Assembly: GCA_023662725.1 (NCBI GenBank)
Contig: JAMPIL010000001.1
Coordinates: 1,011,618-1,075,617 of the forward strand
Direction of reading: 5' to 3'
Source: Ruminococcus flavefaciens
GTDB lineage: Bacteria > Bacillota > Clostridia > Oscillospirales > Ruminococcaceae
Length of the DNA: 64,000 bases
Shown here in pieces: positions 46,076 through 54,517 of this stretch (positions are counted from its first letter, which is position 1; every line of letters starts with the position of its first letter). A program made the position numbers and the translations under genes. The notes beneath the pieces are model-generated. The model saw nothing but the letters and a program-made list of their open reading frames with translations, was not told the origin of the DNA and searched no databases.

Positions 46076-47788
46076 TTACTTGAAAAATCTTCCAAAATCT
46101 TCAGCCAATGCTGTTTCAAGAGAAGCAGCTTCGTCATGAGTCGGCTTTTTAGCTGTGAAGTATGTTTTGATCTTTGGCTCAGTACCGGAAGGACGAACTA
46201 TAGCCTTAGAACCGCCTTCAAGGAAGAAAGCGAGAACGTTTGACTTAGGAAGAGTAAGCTCGATTGCAGTTCCGGAAACAAGGTCTTTGGAAATACTTGT
46301 CTGGTAATCGTCAATTTTAACAACTTTAAGACCGCCGATCTCAGCTGGAGGATCGTTTCTGAGAGATGTCATGATCTCAGCCATTTTCTTCATTCCGCTT
46401 TCACCCTCGAAAGTGAAGCTGTGGAGAGTCTGGAGGAACACACCATACTTTTTATACATATTCTCACGAGCCTGAATCAGTGAAATGCCCTGTGTACGGT
46501 AATAAGCAGCCATTTCGCAGATAAGCATAGAAGCGTTTACAGCGTCCTTATCACGAACATAACCTCCGGAAAGATAGCCGTAGCTCTCTTCAAATCCGAA
46601 GATATAACGGTTTTCCTCGCCTTTGGCTTCGAGAAGACCGATCTGCTCTCCGATAAACTTGAATCCTGTAAGTACGTCGATTATTTCAACGCCATATTCC
46701 TTACCGATAAGATTTACGATATCAGTCGTAACTATAGTCTTAACAGCGATAGGATTTTCAGGCATAGTACCCTTTGCGATACGCTGGTGACAAATATATT
46801 CAAGCAGCATAGCTCCGACTTCGTTTCCGGAGAAAAGAGCGTATCCGTCGCCGTCCGGAACAGCTATGCCAACACGGTCACAGTCCGGATCGGTAGCGAG
46901 AAGAAGATCGGGCTTAACTTCATTACAGTATTTAAGACCGACTTTAAGAGCCTCACGGATCTCAGGATTAGGATACGGGCAGGTGGTGAAGTTTCCGTCA
47001 GGGTTTTCCTGTTCCTTAACAATAGTTACATCGGTTATGCCGAGTCTTTTAAGTATCTCACGAACAGGCTTGTTTCCTGTTCCGTTGAGGGGAGTATAAA
47101 CAACTTTCAGTCCGCTTGAAGCGCAAAGATCTGCGTTAATACCTTCAGCAAGAACATTTTTGTAGAAGTCTTCAATAACTTCGTCGCCAATATATGAAAT
47201 ATTACCCTTAGCGAGTTCTTCATCGAATGTGGAAGATTTGACTCCGTTGAACATATCGAGCGAATTTATTTTTTCGAGGATTATCTCAGCTCCTCTGAGA
47301 GTTATCTGGCAGCCATCCTCGCCGTATACTTTATATCCGTTATACTTTGCCGGGTTATGGCTTGCCGTTACCATGATACCGCCCTGACAGTTTAAAGCAC
47401 GAACTGCGAAAGAGAGGCAGGGAGTAGGCATAAGCTCTTTATAAATATGAACTTTTATTCCGTTAGCAGCAAGAACTTCTGCGGCAGCTTTTGAGAAAAC
47501 GTCAGATTTGATTCTGCTGTCAAATGAAATAGCAACGCTGGGATTTTGATACTCTTGGTTGAGGTAATCAGCGAAGCCCTGCGTAGCACGTCTTACTGTA
47601 TAAATATTCATTCGGTTTGTACCTGCGCCGATAACGCCTCTCAAACCGCCTGTACCGAATTCAAGGTCACGGTAAAATCTATCGTTTATAGCGTCATTAT
47701 TGTCTTTTATATCAGCAAGCTCTGTTTGCAGATCAGCATCCTCCTTGGCGTTTTCACACCAGAGATTATAAAGCTCCATTTCTGTCAT
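46076..47788 (-). CDS. Phosphoglucomutase / phosphomannomutase
   Basis: 570 residues, an alpha-D-phosphohexomutase. The active serine lies in VTASHNPAKYNGYK near residue 140. The Mg loop LLATDPDCDRVG is near 295, the sugar-binding loop GFEESYG near 400, and the phosphate-binding RPSGTEPKIK near 540. It interconverts glucose-1-phosphate and glucose-6-phosphate, supplying sugar nucleotides and glycogen; the length and motifs fit the Firmicute PgcA-like group. AGGAGG precedes ATG. It lies downstream of pfkA on the same strand but is separated by 607 bases. Confidence 0.92.
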   Translation of the reverse strand: MTEMELYNLWCENAKEDADLQTELADIKDNNDAINDRFYRDLEFGTGGLRGVIGAGTNRMNIYTVRRATQGFADYLNQEYQNPSVAISFDSRIKSDVFSKAAAEVLAANGIKVHIYKELMPTPCLSFAVRALNCQGGIMVTASHNPAKYNGYKVYGEDGCQITLRGAEIILEKINSLDMFNGVKSSTFDEELAKGNISYIGDEVIEDFYKNVLAEGINADLCASSGLKVVYTPLNGTGNKPVREILKRLGITDVTIVKEQENPDGNFTTCPYPNPEIREALKVGLKYCNEVKPDLLLATDPDCDRVGIAVPDGDGYALFSGNEVGAMLLEYICHQRIAKGTMPENPIAVKTIVTTDIVNLIGKEYGVEIIDVLTGFKFIGEQIGLLEAKGEENRYIFGFEESYGYLSGGYVRDKDAVNASMLICEMAAYYRTQGISLIQARENMYKKYGVFLQTLHSFTFEGESGMKKMAEIMTSLRNDPPAEIGGLKVVKIDDYQTSISKDLVSGTAIELTLPKSNVLAFFLEGGSKAIVRPSGTEPKIKTYFTAKKPTHDEAASLETALAEDFGRFFK

Positions 47789-48080
47789 TATAATACCTCC
47801 TAATAAGAAATATAGATTATTATATCACATTTTTTCCAATTTGAAAAGAGTTTTTTTGACTTTGCGATAAATTTTTATGTTTTTACTATATGAAGAAGAT
47901 CACCTTGATGTGATTGTGTTGTAAAAATGGCGAATTTACGGTGAATTTTATGTTTTTTTGCTTGGGATATACGATAGTATCAAGAAAAAATAATTGCGGT
48001 TTGTGTAGAATTTATACAGTGGAAAACGTTGTTTTTTGTTATGTTTTGAAAATGAATTAAGATTAAGATGAACGAATAAG
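47789..48080. other. AT-rich intergenic sequence with no gene
   Basis: The only open frame nearby (minus strand, 68 codons around 47948-48154) has no ribosome binding site and overlaps the structured RNA candidate. A TATAAT for pgm may lie near 47818 on the minus strand. I see nothing else here. Confidence 0.5.
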
Positions 48081-48180
48081 GTCTGAGAGATAACTGGGGC
48101 GATAGGCAAACGGATTCTTTCCTTGTCAGCCGCAAAACTTTCATGAAAATTCATACATAGTTCCTATGAATACCGGTACT
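48081..48180 (+). ncRNA. Orphan c-di-GMP-I (GEMM)-like structured RNA
   Basis: Plus strand. ACTGG (48093-48097) can pair with CCGGT (48173-48177). Between them are CGATA then GGCAAAC (48105-48111), CGCAAA (48131-48136) about 20 bases later, and TATGAATACCGG before the closing strand. This order resembles the c-di-GMP-I core (GGCAAAC, GACGCAAAGC, ATGGCAGCCGGG). The P2 arm lacks the usual GAAA tetraloop, and no plus-strand gene follows. The distal arm ATTCATA/TATGAAT is perfect. It could also be another conserved RNA or a small RNA. Confidence 0.35.
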
Positions 48181-48186
48181 AAAAAT

Positions 48187-48211
48187 AGCCGTCGTAAAAT
48201 TTACGGCGGCT
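48187..48211 (-). terminator. Hairpin that may end the pfkA transcript
   Basis: AGCCGTCGTAAA and TTTACGGCGGCT arms. The minus strand continues TATTTTTAG, a better T tract than on the plus strand. It lies beyond the MITE-like element. Confidence 0.55.
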
Positions 48212-48227
48212 TATTGATTTAGGTGAT

Positions 48228-48395
48228 TTAGAGCGTGTTCACATAAAAATACAACGCACGTATTTTCGGCAAATTCTGACGACTACTGTGTTGAAAATAT
48301 TTGCCAAGCGACAGCTTGCCTGCATATTTTCGCCTTGTATTCGCCAAAATTATGCTCGAAAATTCTCACATTTATTTTATGTGAACACGCTCTAA
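48228..48395. mobile_element. MITE-like element, 168 bp with perfect 21-bp terminal inverted repeats
   Basis: TTAGAGCGTGTTCACATAAAA at 48228-48248 is the exact inverse of 48375-48395. The inner part has no open frame. If the repeat core is GAGCG...CGCTC, the flanking TA on both sides would be a TA target duplication, as for IS630/Tc1-type transposases, but TTA/TAA is equally readable. The right end touches the pfkA stop codon. A partial copy is at 14429-14512. Confidence 0.7.
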
Positions 48396-49478
48396 TTAAT
48401 CTCCGAAAGAAACACCGATATCACGGGCAGCAATAACGAGGTGATTATCTGTATCAACAAATTTTGTTTTTCCGGCAATATCTTCAAGCTTGTTGGAAGT
48501 TATCTTGTTGCCGATTTTAGCAACGGTTCTGCCGTATTTTTCCTTTGCGATAAGATACGCTGCGTGAACGCCGAACTGTGTTGAAAGAACACGGTCGTAA
48601 GCGCTTGGTGCTCCGCCTCGGAGCATATGTCCCGGAACGCAGACACGAGCTTCGATACCTGTATTGGACTGAATCTGTGCGGCAATACGACTTGTTGCAG
48701 TGATTATACCGGCTTCGGCACGTTTTTTTGCACGTTCTTTTTTCTTCATTTTAGCTTCTGCAACATCGAATGCTCCCTCGGCAACTGCGAGGATTGAGAA
48801 AGTCTTGCCGGAAGCGCTTCTTGCAATTACAGCATCACAGATCTTGTCGATATCGTAAGGGATTTCCGGAATAACGATGATATCAGCTCCTCCTGCGATA
48901 CCTGCATTCAGAGTGAGCCATCCGGCTTTATTTCCCATTATTTCGCAGACAAGAATTCTCGAATGGCTTGCAGCGGTAGTATGCAGACGATCAATAACAT
49001 CAGTTGCGATATCAACAGCGGTATGGAAACCGAATGTCACATCTGTACCATAAATATCATTGTCGATCGTTTTCGGAAGACCGATAACATTCAGTCCTTC
49101 ATCGGCAAGGAGTTTGGAAGTTTTATGCGTACCGTTTCCGCCGAGAGTAAGGAGGCAATCAAGTTTCTGTTTCTTGTATGTTTCCTTCATGTTTTTAACT
49201 TTGTCAATATTATCGTCGCCGATGACCTGCATCATCTTGAACGGCTGACGTTTTGTACCGAAAATAGTACCGCCCTGAGTAAGAATGCCTGAGAACGAAG
49301 ATGGCGACATATCCTTGCAGAGATTGTTGATAAGACCGTAATAACCGTTGGAAATTCCTACGATCTCAACATTATCCTCGCCGAAACGCTCGTAGCAAGC
49401 CTTTGCAACGCCTCTTATCGTAGCGTTAAGTCCGGGACAGTCTCCGCCGCTTGTAAGAATACCGATTCTTCTTTTCAT
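48396..49478 (-). CDS. pfkA: 6-phosphofructokinase (atypical: GGNG/PKTIDND)
   Basis: 360 residues, a committed step of glycolysis. Start motif ILTSGGDCPGLNA; GGNGTHKT near residue 113 replaces the usual GGDGS of E. coli PfkA, and PKTIDND near 135 replaces PGTIDND. In known PFKs, Gly after GGD/N favours ATP, whereas Lys in PKTIDND is shared with pyrophosphate-dependent and actinobacterial enzymes. The phosphoryl donor is therefore ambiguous; Asp to Asn in the metal position is unusual. GGAGG precedes ATG. The stop codon abuts the MITE-like element. Confidence 0.88.
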   Translation of the reverse strand: MKRRIGILTSGGDCPGLNATIRGVAKACYERFGEDNVEIVGISNGYYGLINNLCKDMSPSSFSGILTQGGTIFGTKRQPFKMMQVIGDDNIDKVKNMKETYKKQKLDCLLTLGGNGTHKTSKLLADEGLNVIGLPKTIDNDIYGTDVTFGFHTAVDIATDVIDRLHTTAASHSRILVCEIMGNKAGWLTLNAGIAGGADIIVIPEIPYDIDKICDAVIARSASGKTFSILAVAEGAFDVAEAKMKKKERAKKRAEAGIITATSRIAAQIQSNTGIEARVCVPGHMLRGGAPSAYDRVLSTQFGVHAAYLIAKEKYGRTVAKIGNKITSNKLEDIAGKTKFVDTDNHLVIAARDIGVSFGD

Positions 49479-49535
49479 GATTTTATACCTCCGTTATATA
49501 TTGATAAATTTTTTTAGATGTTACTGTTTATGGGA

Positions 49536-51755
49536 TCAGCTTCCGAATTCACGAATATTCTGCTCAAAGAATTCCTGAAGCTTTTCCGGCGGCATGGGTT
49601 TTCCATAGAGAAATCCCTGTGCAAAATCGCATCCGGCAGATCTCAGGATAGATTCCTGAACTTCGTTTTCGATTCCTTCGGCTATAGTTTCGATTTTTTT
49701 AGATTTAGCGATCCTGATAACCGCAGACACTATTTCATAAGCAATATTGTCGCTTGCAATATCGGTTATGAATGAACGGTCGAGCTTCAGAAGCGTGATC
49801 GGTAGCGTCTGTAAATAGCTCAGCGATGAATAGCCCGTTCCGAAATCGTCCATGGCGAGTTTGACTCCGAGTTCACGGAGCTTATTCATTTGTGAAACCG
49901 CAAAGTCGATATCATTCAGGGCGAGACTTTCGGTAAGTTCAACTTCAAGCCACTGTGGATCAAGATTGGTTTTAGCAAGCGCATCGAAGACCTTTTCTTT
50001 CAGATCGGACTGATAGAAATCCGCTGAAGTAAAATTGACTGACATAACGATATTGGGATATCCCATTTTCTGCCAGAGTTTATTCTGACGGCATCCCTCG
50101 TTAAGGACAAATTCGCTGATTTTTCCGATGAGATGACTGCGTTCGGCGAGAGGTACGAACGAATCGGGAGTAATAATAGTTCCATCCGGCTTTATCCAGC
50201 GGATAAGAGCTTCAACACCCATGATCCTTCCGTTAGAAAGATCAATTTTAGGCTGATAGAAGAGCTGGAGTTCGTTGTTGTCGATAGCAATGGCGAGCGC
50301 TTTTTCCATCTCACTGCTTACGATTATGGAGTCGTGCATACTTGATTCGTAGGCACAGATGCTTCCCTGACTTCCACCGCTTGATTTAAGAGCAAATTCA
50401 GCGTGTTCCATAACATCGAGGAATGAGCTGCCGTCTTCGGGAAGTCTTGAATACCCGGCGGAACAGCTCAGATTGAGTGAAGCAAGCTCGTCAACGGCAA
50501 GCTTGGCAAATTCATCCTGAATGGATTTTATGGTTCTTACGGGAAGCTCGTTATCGCCGTAATCACGAAGAATGAGAGCAAAATTATCGCCGCTTATTCT
50601 TGCGGCAAGTCCGCCCGGAGTTACAAATTTATAGAGGATGTGAGCGAAATTTCTAAGCACATAATTTCCATTCGTATAGCCGCAGGTATCGTTGATGATA
50701 TGAAAACGGTCGATGTCAAGAACGATTATCCAATAGGAATAATTGAGCAGACGGCAAGTATCGTAAATTTCCTGACCGCTTCCAACGAGTTTATTTCTGT
50801 TTGCGATCTCCGTAACCTCGTCAATATACGCAAGACGCTCGATAAGGAAATCCTTCTCATGCTCTTGAGTAGTATCAAGGATCGCTCCGCCGAAAAGCGG
50901 GAGAGTATTGTCTGTTCCCTCTATTGATTTATAGCGGTAGGAGTACCAGCGGTAAACTCCGTCGGAGGATTTTATTCTAAGCTCGATGCTTTTAACTTCG
51001 GTCGTATCGTTTGATTTTATAGCGCTGTCGAACTGAAGCCTGTCGTTAGGGTGAATGAGCGAGCGGAATTCATTGAGCGAAATAGTGCTGCTTTTCAGAC
51101 CGAGCATCCTCACCATTTCGGAAGAAGCACGATATTTTTTCTTATCGGAGCTCATAATAACGCCGATTTCAGCAAGTTCCATTGAAGAATTGAAGAAGTC
51201 GTTTGCGCTCGCAAGATTGACTCTCATTTTTTTGATTTCAGTAAGATTGAATCCTGTGCTGAGATAAATGCATCTTTTTTTTGATTTTTTGACAAGTGAC
51301 GTACTCCATGCGATGCTTGTTACAGAGCCGTCAGCGTTTTTGAAGCGTGATTCATAAGAATTATTGCTTATTATTTTTTCAAATTCTTCGCTGTCCGGAG
51401 CGTTTATGCCGAACGCCTTCCAGACGGAAGCTTTCTGGTTGAAATCATTTTCAGATATACCAAGAAGATCGCGGAGCTTTTTATTCAGGAAAACATACGA
51501 AAAATCGTCGCTCCAGATAATCATTTCGGTGTTGAGATCTTCTGCGACTTCCGGTTTAATGAGTGTGCTTATGCGGTTTTTATGAGTCCATGTAAGCAGA
51601 AAGAGGAACAGCGGCAGAAATATTATTGTTGAAAGATATATTATCATTGTGATATGAGCGAGTTCCGGAAAAAAACAGCAGTATGTTCCGACTGCGGCAG
51701 TAGCGGCAGTGATTATAAGTACTGCTGCGAGCGGATTAAAATGACTTTTTTTCAT
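49536..51755 (-). CDS. Membrane PAS-PAS-GGDEF-EAL c-di-GMP signalling protein
   Basis: The start is ATG 51755 with GAGGAGG eight bases before. 739 residues: two membrane helices (8-28 and 36-56) with almost no outside loop, two PAS-like domains (about 75-180 and 195-300), a GGDEF domain (about 305-475) and an EAL domain (about 485-735). The diguanylate cyclase signature is degenerate, SGDNF at 388-392, so cyclase activity is doubtful. The EAL domain keeps EALIRW (515-520), ELTES, DDFGTGYSSLSYL, LKLDRS and AEGIE and is probably an active phosphodiesterase. Lone gene between pfkA and the divergent two-component operon. Confidence 0.9.
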   Translation of the reverse strand: MKKSHFNPLAAVLIITAATAAVGTYCCFFPELAHITMIIYLSTIIFLPLFLFLLTWTHKNRISTLIKPEVAEDLNTEMIIWSDDFSYVFLNKKLRDLLGISENDFNQKASVWKAFGINAPDSEEFEKIISNNSYESRFKNADGSVTSIAWSTSLVKKSKKRCIYLSTGFNLTEIKKMRVNLASANDFFNSSMELAEIGVIMSSDKKKYRASSEMVRMLGLKSSTISLNEFRSLIHPNDRLQFDSAIKSNDTTEVKSIELRIKSSDGVYRWYSYRYKSIEGTDNTLPLFGGAILDTTQEHEKDFLIERLAYIDEVTEIANRNKLVGSGQEIYDTCRLLNYSYWIIVLDIDRFHIINDTCGYTNGNYVLRNFAHILYKFVTPGGLAARISGDNFALILRDYGDNELPVRTIKSIQDEFAKLAVDELASLNLSCSAGYSRLPEDGSSFLDVMEHAEFALKSSGGSQGSICAYESSMHDSIIVSSEMEKALAIAIDNNELQLFYQPKIDLSNGRIMGVEALIRWIKPDGTIITPDSFVPLAERSHLIGKISEFVLNEGCRQNKLWQKMGYPNIVMSVNFTSADFYQSDLKEKVFDALAKTNLDPQWLEVELTESLALNDIDFAVSQMNKLRELGVKLAMDDFGTGYSSLSYLQTLPITLLKLDRSFITDIASDNIAYEIVSAVIRIAKSKKIETIAEGIENEVQESILRSAGCDFAQGFLYGKPMPPEKLQEFFEQNIREFGS

Positions 51756-51911
51756 TAATACCGCCTCCTCTCCAAATAATACCAAATTTATTATAGCAAA
51801 AATCACTGAAAATGTCAACTGAAAAATTGTTGCTCTGATACAAATTTGATAAAATTGCCGGAAAATTACAAGAAAATTTCACATAATATACACTTTTATC
51901 TGTTAAGATGG

Positions 51912-51917
51912 TATAAT
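51912..51917 (+). promoter_or_regulatory. Extended -10 promoter of the first two-component operon
   Basis: TATAAT at 51912-51917 preceded by TGG (extended -10 type); the -35 region is poor. GGAGG lies before the ATG at 51961. Confidence 0.5.
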
Positions 51918-51960
51918 GTAAAAGAAAAAAACAAGTGCTGAAATAAACGGAGGTAATTCT

Positions 51961-52638
51961 ATGGCACACATTTTAGTTGTAGACGATGAAATGAATATCC
52001 GAAGAGTTGTTCGTGAATATGCCGAATTTGAGGGACATCAGGTAACGGAAGCTGAAAACGGTATCGAAGCGGTAAATCTTTGTCACGATACTGATTTCGA
52101 TCTCATCATAATGGACGTTATGATGCCGAGACTTGACGGCTATTCAGCTTGCAAGGAGATTCATAAAACCAAGCAGATACCTGTTATAATGCTTTCGGCA
52201 AGAGGTGAAGAATACGATAAGCTTTTCGGCTTTGAAATAGGTATTGACGATTATGTTGTAAAACCGTTTTCACCAAAAGAGCTTATGGCGAGAGTAAAGG
52301 TTGTACTCAAAAGAAATTCAATGGCTGCCGAAGCGTCCCAGCAGGATAAGTATGTTTTTGAGGGACTGGAAGTTGATATTTCAGGAAGAGAAGTTTATGT
52401 AAACGGTCAGAAAGCGTCTATGACGCCGAAGGAATATGATCTTCTGTTTTTCCTCGTTAAGAATAAGAATATCGCTCTTTCAAGAGACAAGCTTCTTGAA
52501 GAGGTATGGGGATACGATTTCTTCGGTGACGACAGAACTGTTGACACTCACATAAAAATGCTGAGAAACAGTCTCGGCGAATACAGAAAATTTATTGTTA
52601 CTCTGAGAGGAATGGGATATAAATTTGAATCCAATTAA
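51961..52638 (+). CDS. OmpR/PhoB-family response regulator
   Basis: 225 residues. The receiver domain (1-115) has the acidic pocket VDDE, phosphoacceptor Asp52 in MDVMMPRLDG and Lys101 in VVKPF. The winged-helix DNA-binding domain (about 125-225) has SMTPKEYDLLFFL, LSRDKLLEEVWGY, RTVDTHIKMLRN and TLRGMGYKFE. The following kinase gene overlaps its end by 14 bases. This regulator type binds direct hexamers 11 bases apart, like those at 11063-11090, but a link to that site is only inference. Confidence 0.95.
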   Translation: MAHILVVDDEMNIRRVVREYAEFEGHQVTEAENGIEAVNLCHDTDFDLIIMDVMMPRLDGYSACKEIHKTKQIPVIMLSARGEEYDKLFGFEIGIDDYVVKPFSPKELMARVKVVLKRNSMAAEASQQDKYVFEGLEVDISGREVYVNGQKASMTPKEYDLLFFLVKNKNIALSRDKLLEEVWGYDFFGDDRTVDTHIKMLRNSLGEYRKFIVTLRGMGYKFESN

Positions 52639-54055
52639 AAAGCTGCAAAACGCCAACAGCAGAATACCTCTTAAATTCAAAATATGGATGTATTTTATCG
52701 TATTTACAGTTGCAGTATTCGTACTTCTTTGGACTTTTCAGATATTGTTTCTTGAAAAATTTTATGAAAGTATGAAAACTCAGGACGCTTCTGAAAGCAT
52801 GGATACGATTTCAGAAGCATATGATAGAATGGATAAGACTGAATTCAGTAGTTTTATCAGCAAAGTTGCGGTCGATAACGACTTATGTATAGAAGTTCTT
52901 GATAAATATGGCCGTTCTATCTATTCAAGGGATGTTCTCGGAGATTGTCTTATACATGGAAGAGAAAACAAAACGAGAGTGTATGTTGTGAATATTCTGC
53001 AAAGCGAAGATAAAATGATCCGCTATAAAATCAAAAATACCCAAAGCAACTATGATATGCTCCTTTTTGGATGCACATTGGGCAATCCTGAAAATCCAAG
53101 CGGTTTTATACTTATAAATTCGGCGCTTGTTCCGGTTGGTTCAACAGCTTCTATAATAAAGCGTCAGCTTATGCTTATTACAGCTATACTCATTATAATG
53201 GCATTTGTTATATCGCTTTTCCTTTCTAAAAGAATTGCAAGACCTATAACCGGAATCACAAAATCTGCGGAACGACTTGCTAAAGGCGATTTTGACACTG
53301 AATTTGAAGGAAGAGGCTATCTTGAAGCGAAGCAGCTTGCCGATACGCTTACATATGCCGAGAAAGAGCTTTCAAGAGTCGATACGATGCAGCGTGATCT
53401 TATCGCCAATGTTTCACACGATCTGCGAACTCCGCTTACAATGCTCAAAGCTTATGCGGAGATGATAAGAGATCTTTCCGGAGATAATCCTGTTAAACGA
53501 AACGAGCATCTTGAAATCATTATCAACGAAACCGACCGTCTGTCGCTTCTTGTAAACGATATTCTCGATCTTTCAAAACTTGAAAGCGGTAAGCAGAAGC
53601 TTAATCCATCGGAATTTGAAATAAGAGGAAAAATGATGGAGATAATAGATCGTTTCAGCGGTATATCAGAGAAAAAGGGATATCACATAAACTTTGAACC
53701 TGACGAAGAAAAAATGGTTTTTTGCGATGTTGTTAAAATTGAACAGGTTATTTATAATCTTATCAATAATGCGATAAATTATACCGGAGCGGATAAGAAG
53801 ATTTATGTAAGACAGAAAAATCTTGAGGATGGCGTGCTTATTGAAATAGAAGATACCGGCGACGGCATTGAAGAGGATAAGATAAAACTTATTTTTGATA
53901 AATACTATCGTTCAGAGAATCATAAGCGGGAAGTAGTGGGAACAGGACTTGGACTTTCGATCGTTAAGGCGGTTCTGAAAATGCATAATTACGATTACGG
54001 CGTAAGAAGTGTGATCGGAAAAGGTTCGATTTTCTGGTTTAAGATAAAAATATAA
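52625..54055 (+). CDS. HAMP-type sensor histidine kinase
   Basis: Starts at TTG 52625 inside the regulator gene; the overlap gives coupled translation. 476 residues: a TM helix at about 18-42, an extracytoplasmic sensor of about 130 residues, a TM helix at about 180-200, HAMP at about 201-253, and a HisKA dimer region with phosphoacceptor His265 in NVSHDLRTPL. The ATPase domain has NLINNAINY (N box), DTGDGIE (G1) and GTGLGLSIVK (G2). It phosphorylates the paired regulator. The signal is unknown. Confidence 0.93.
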   Translation: MNPIKKLQNANSRIPLKFKIWMYFIVFTVAVFVLLWTFQILFLEKFYESMKTQDASESMDTISEAYDRMDKTEFSSFISKVAVDNDLCIEVLDKYGRSIYSRDVLGDCLIHGRENKTRVYVVNILQSEDKMIRYKIKNTQSNYDMLLFGCTLGNPENPSGFILINSALVPVGSTASIIKRQLMLITAILIIMAFVISLFLSKRIARPITGITKSAERLAKGDFDTEFEGRGYLEAKQLADTLTYAEKELSRVDTMQRDLIANVSHDLRTPLTMLKAYAEMIRDLSGDNPVKRNEHLEIIINETDRLSLLVNDILDLSKLESGKQKLNPSEFEIRGKMMEIIDRFSGISEKKGYHINFEPDEEKMVFCDVVKIEQVIYNLINNAINYTGADKKIYVRQKNLEDGVLIEIEDTGDGIEEDKIKLIFDKYYRSENHKREVVGTGLGLSIVKAVLKMHNYDYGVRSVIGKGSIFWFKIKI

Positions 54056-54129
54056 ATGATGCAAATTACAGAAAATTAATTGAAGTTTTACAAATTCATC
54101 ACACAAATTTCACAATAGACCTCTATAAT

Positions 54130-54270
54130 AATAATTGCTGAGGGAGACATCCCGAAGCTGATTTTCATGGTAGTGTAATGTTTACCCCAACATTACATTA
54201 TTAAATCCCCAATAATCCCTATATCATGGCAGGTGAGCTTCCTTTCGAGGAGGCTCATTTGTTATTCTCA
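54130..54270 (+). ncRNA. Candidate small RNA with C-rich loops and terminator
   Basis: After a TATAAT at 54124-54129 (poor -35) come three hairpins: GGGA/TCCC (54142-54153); a perfect 9-pair stem 54174-54182 with 54189-54197 carrying a TACCCC loop; and GAGCTTCCT with AGGAGGCTC (54235-54256) followed by a T-rich tail. A single-stranded ATCCCCAATAATCCC lies between the second and third. C-rich unpaired loops are typical of Firmicute small RNAs that pair with ribosome binding sites (RsaE-like). No open frame with a start signal is present. Confidence 0.45.
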
Positions 54271-54309
54271 TGTGAAAAATAATTTCCCGGAAAAATCTTA
54301 CGACTTCTA

Positions 54310-54338
54310 TTGACAAATTGTGCGCAAGGGTGTATAAT
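54310..54338 (+). promoter_or_regulatory. metK promoter
   Basis: TTGACA at 54310-54315 and TATAAT at 54333-54338, 17-base spacer: a full consensus match. Transcription begins at the riboswitch. Confidence 0.9.
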
Positions 54339-54344
54339 AAAAAT

Positions 54345-54500
54345 ATAACCTTATCAAGAGCGGCGGAGGAAACAGGTCCTGTGAAGCCCGGCAACCTGAC
54401 TGTTTAATCAGACAAGGTGCTAAATCCTGCGGTTTATCCGGAAGATGAGGAGTTTTGAGAAAAATCAGAGCGTTCCGGAATAGGAATGCTCTTTAATTTT
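54345..54500 (+). ncRNA. SAM-I riboswitch (S box) upstream of metK
   Basis: The core starts with CTTATCAAGAG (54350-54360), then GGCGGAGGAAACAGGTCCTGTGAAGCCCGGCAACC, then GGTGCTAAATCCTGCGG and GGAAGATGAGG; the P1 closing strand and a terminator hairpin at 54467-54500 (AGAGCGTTCC with GGAATGCTCT, then T-rich) follow. By the known mechanism SAM binding favours the terminator and lowers metK expression. Confidence 0.96.
54467..54500 (+). terminator. SAM-controlled terminator before metK
   Basis: A 10-pair stem with a T-rich tail; part of the S-box expression platform. Confidence 0.9.
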
Positions 54501-54517
54501 TACAGGAGGTTTTTAAT

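Noticed and set aside
47948..48154. 68-codon minus-strand frame upstream of pgm
   Set aside because: No ribosome binding site; it covers the structured RNA candidate, which explains why it might look conserved.
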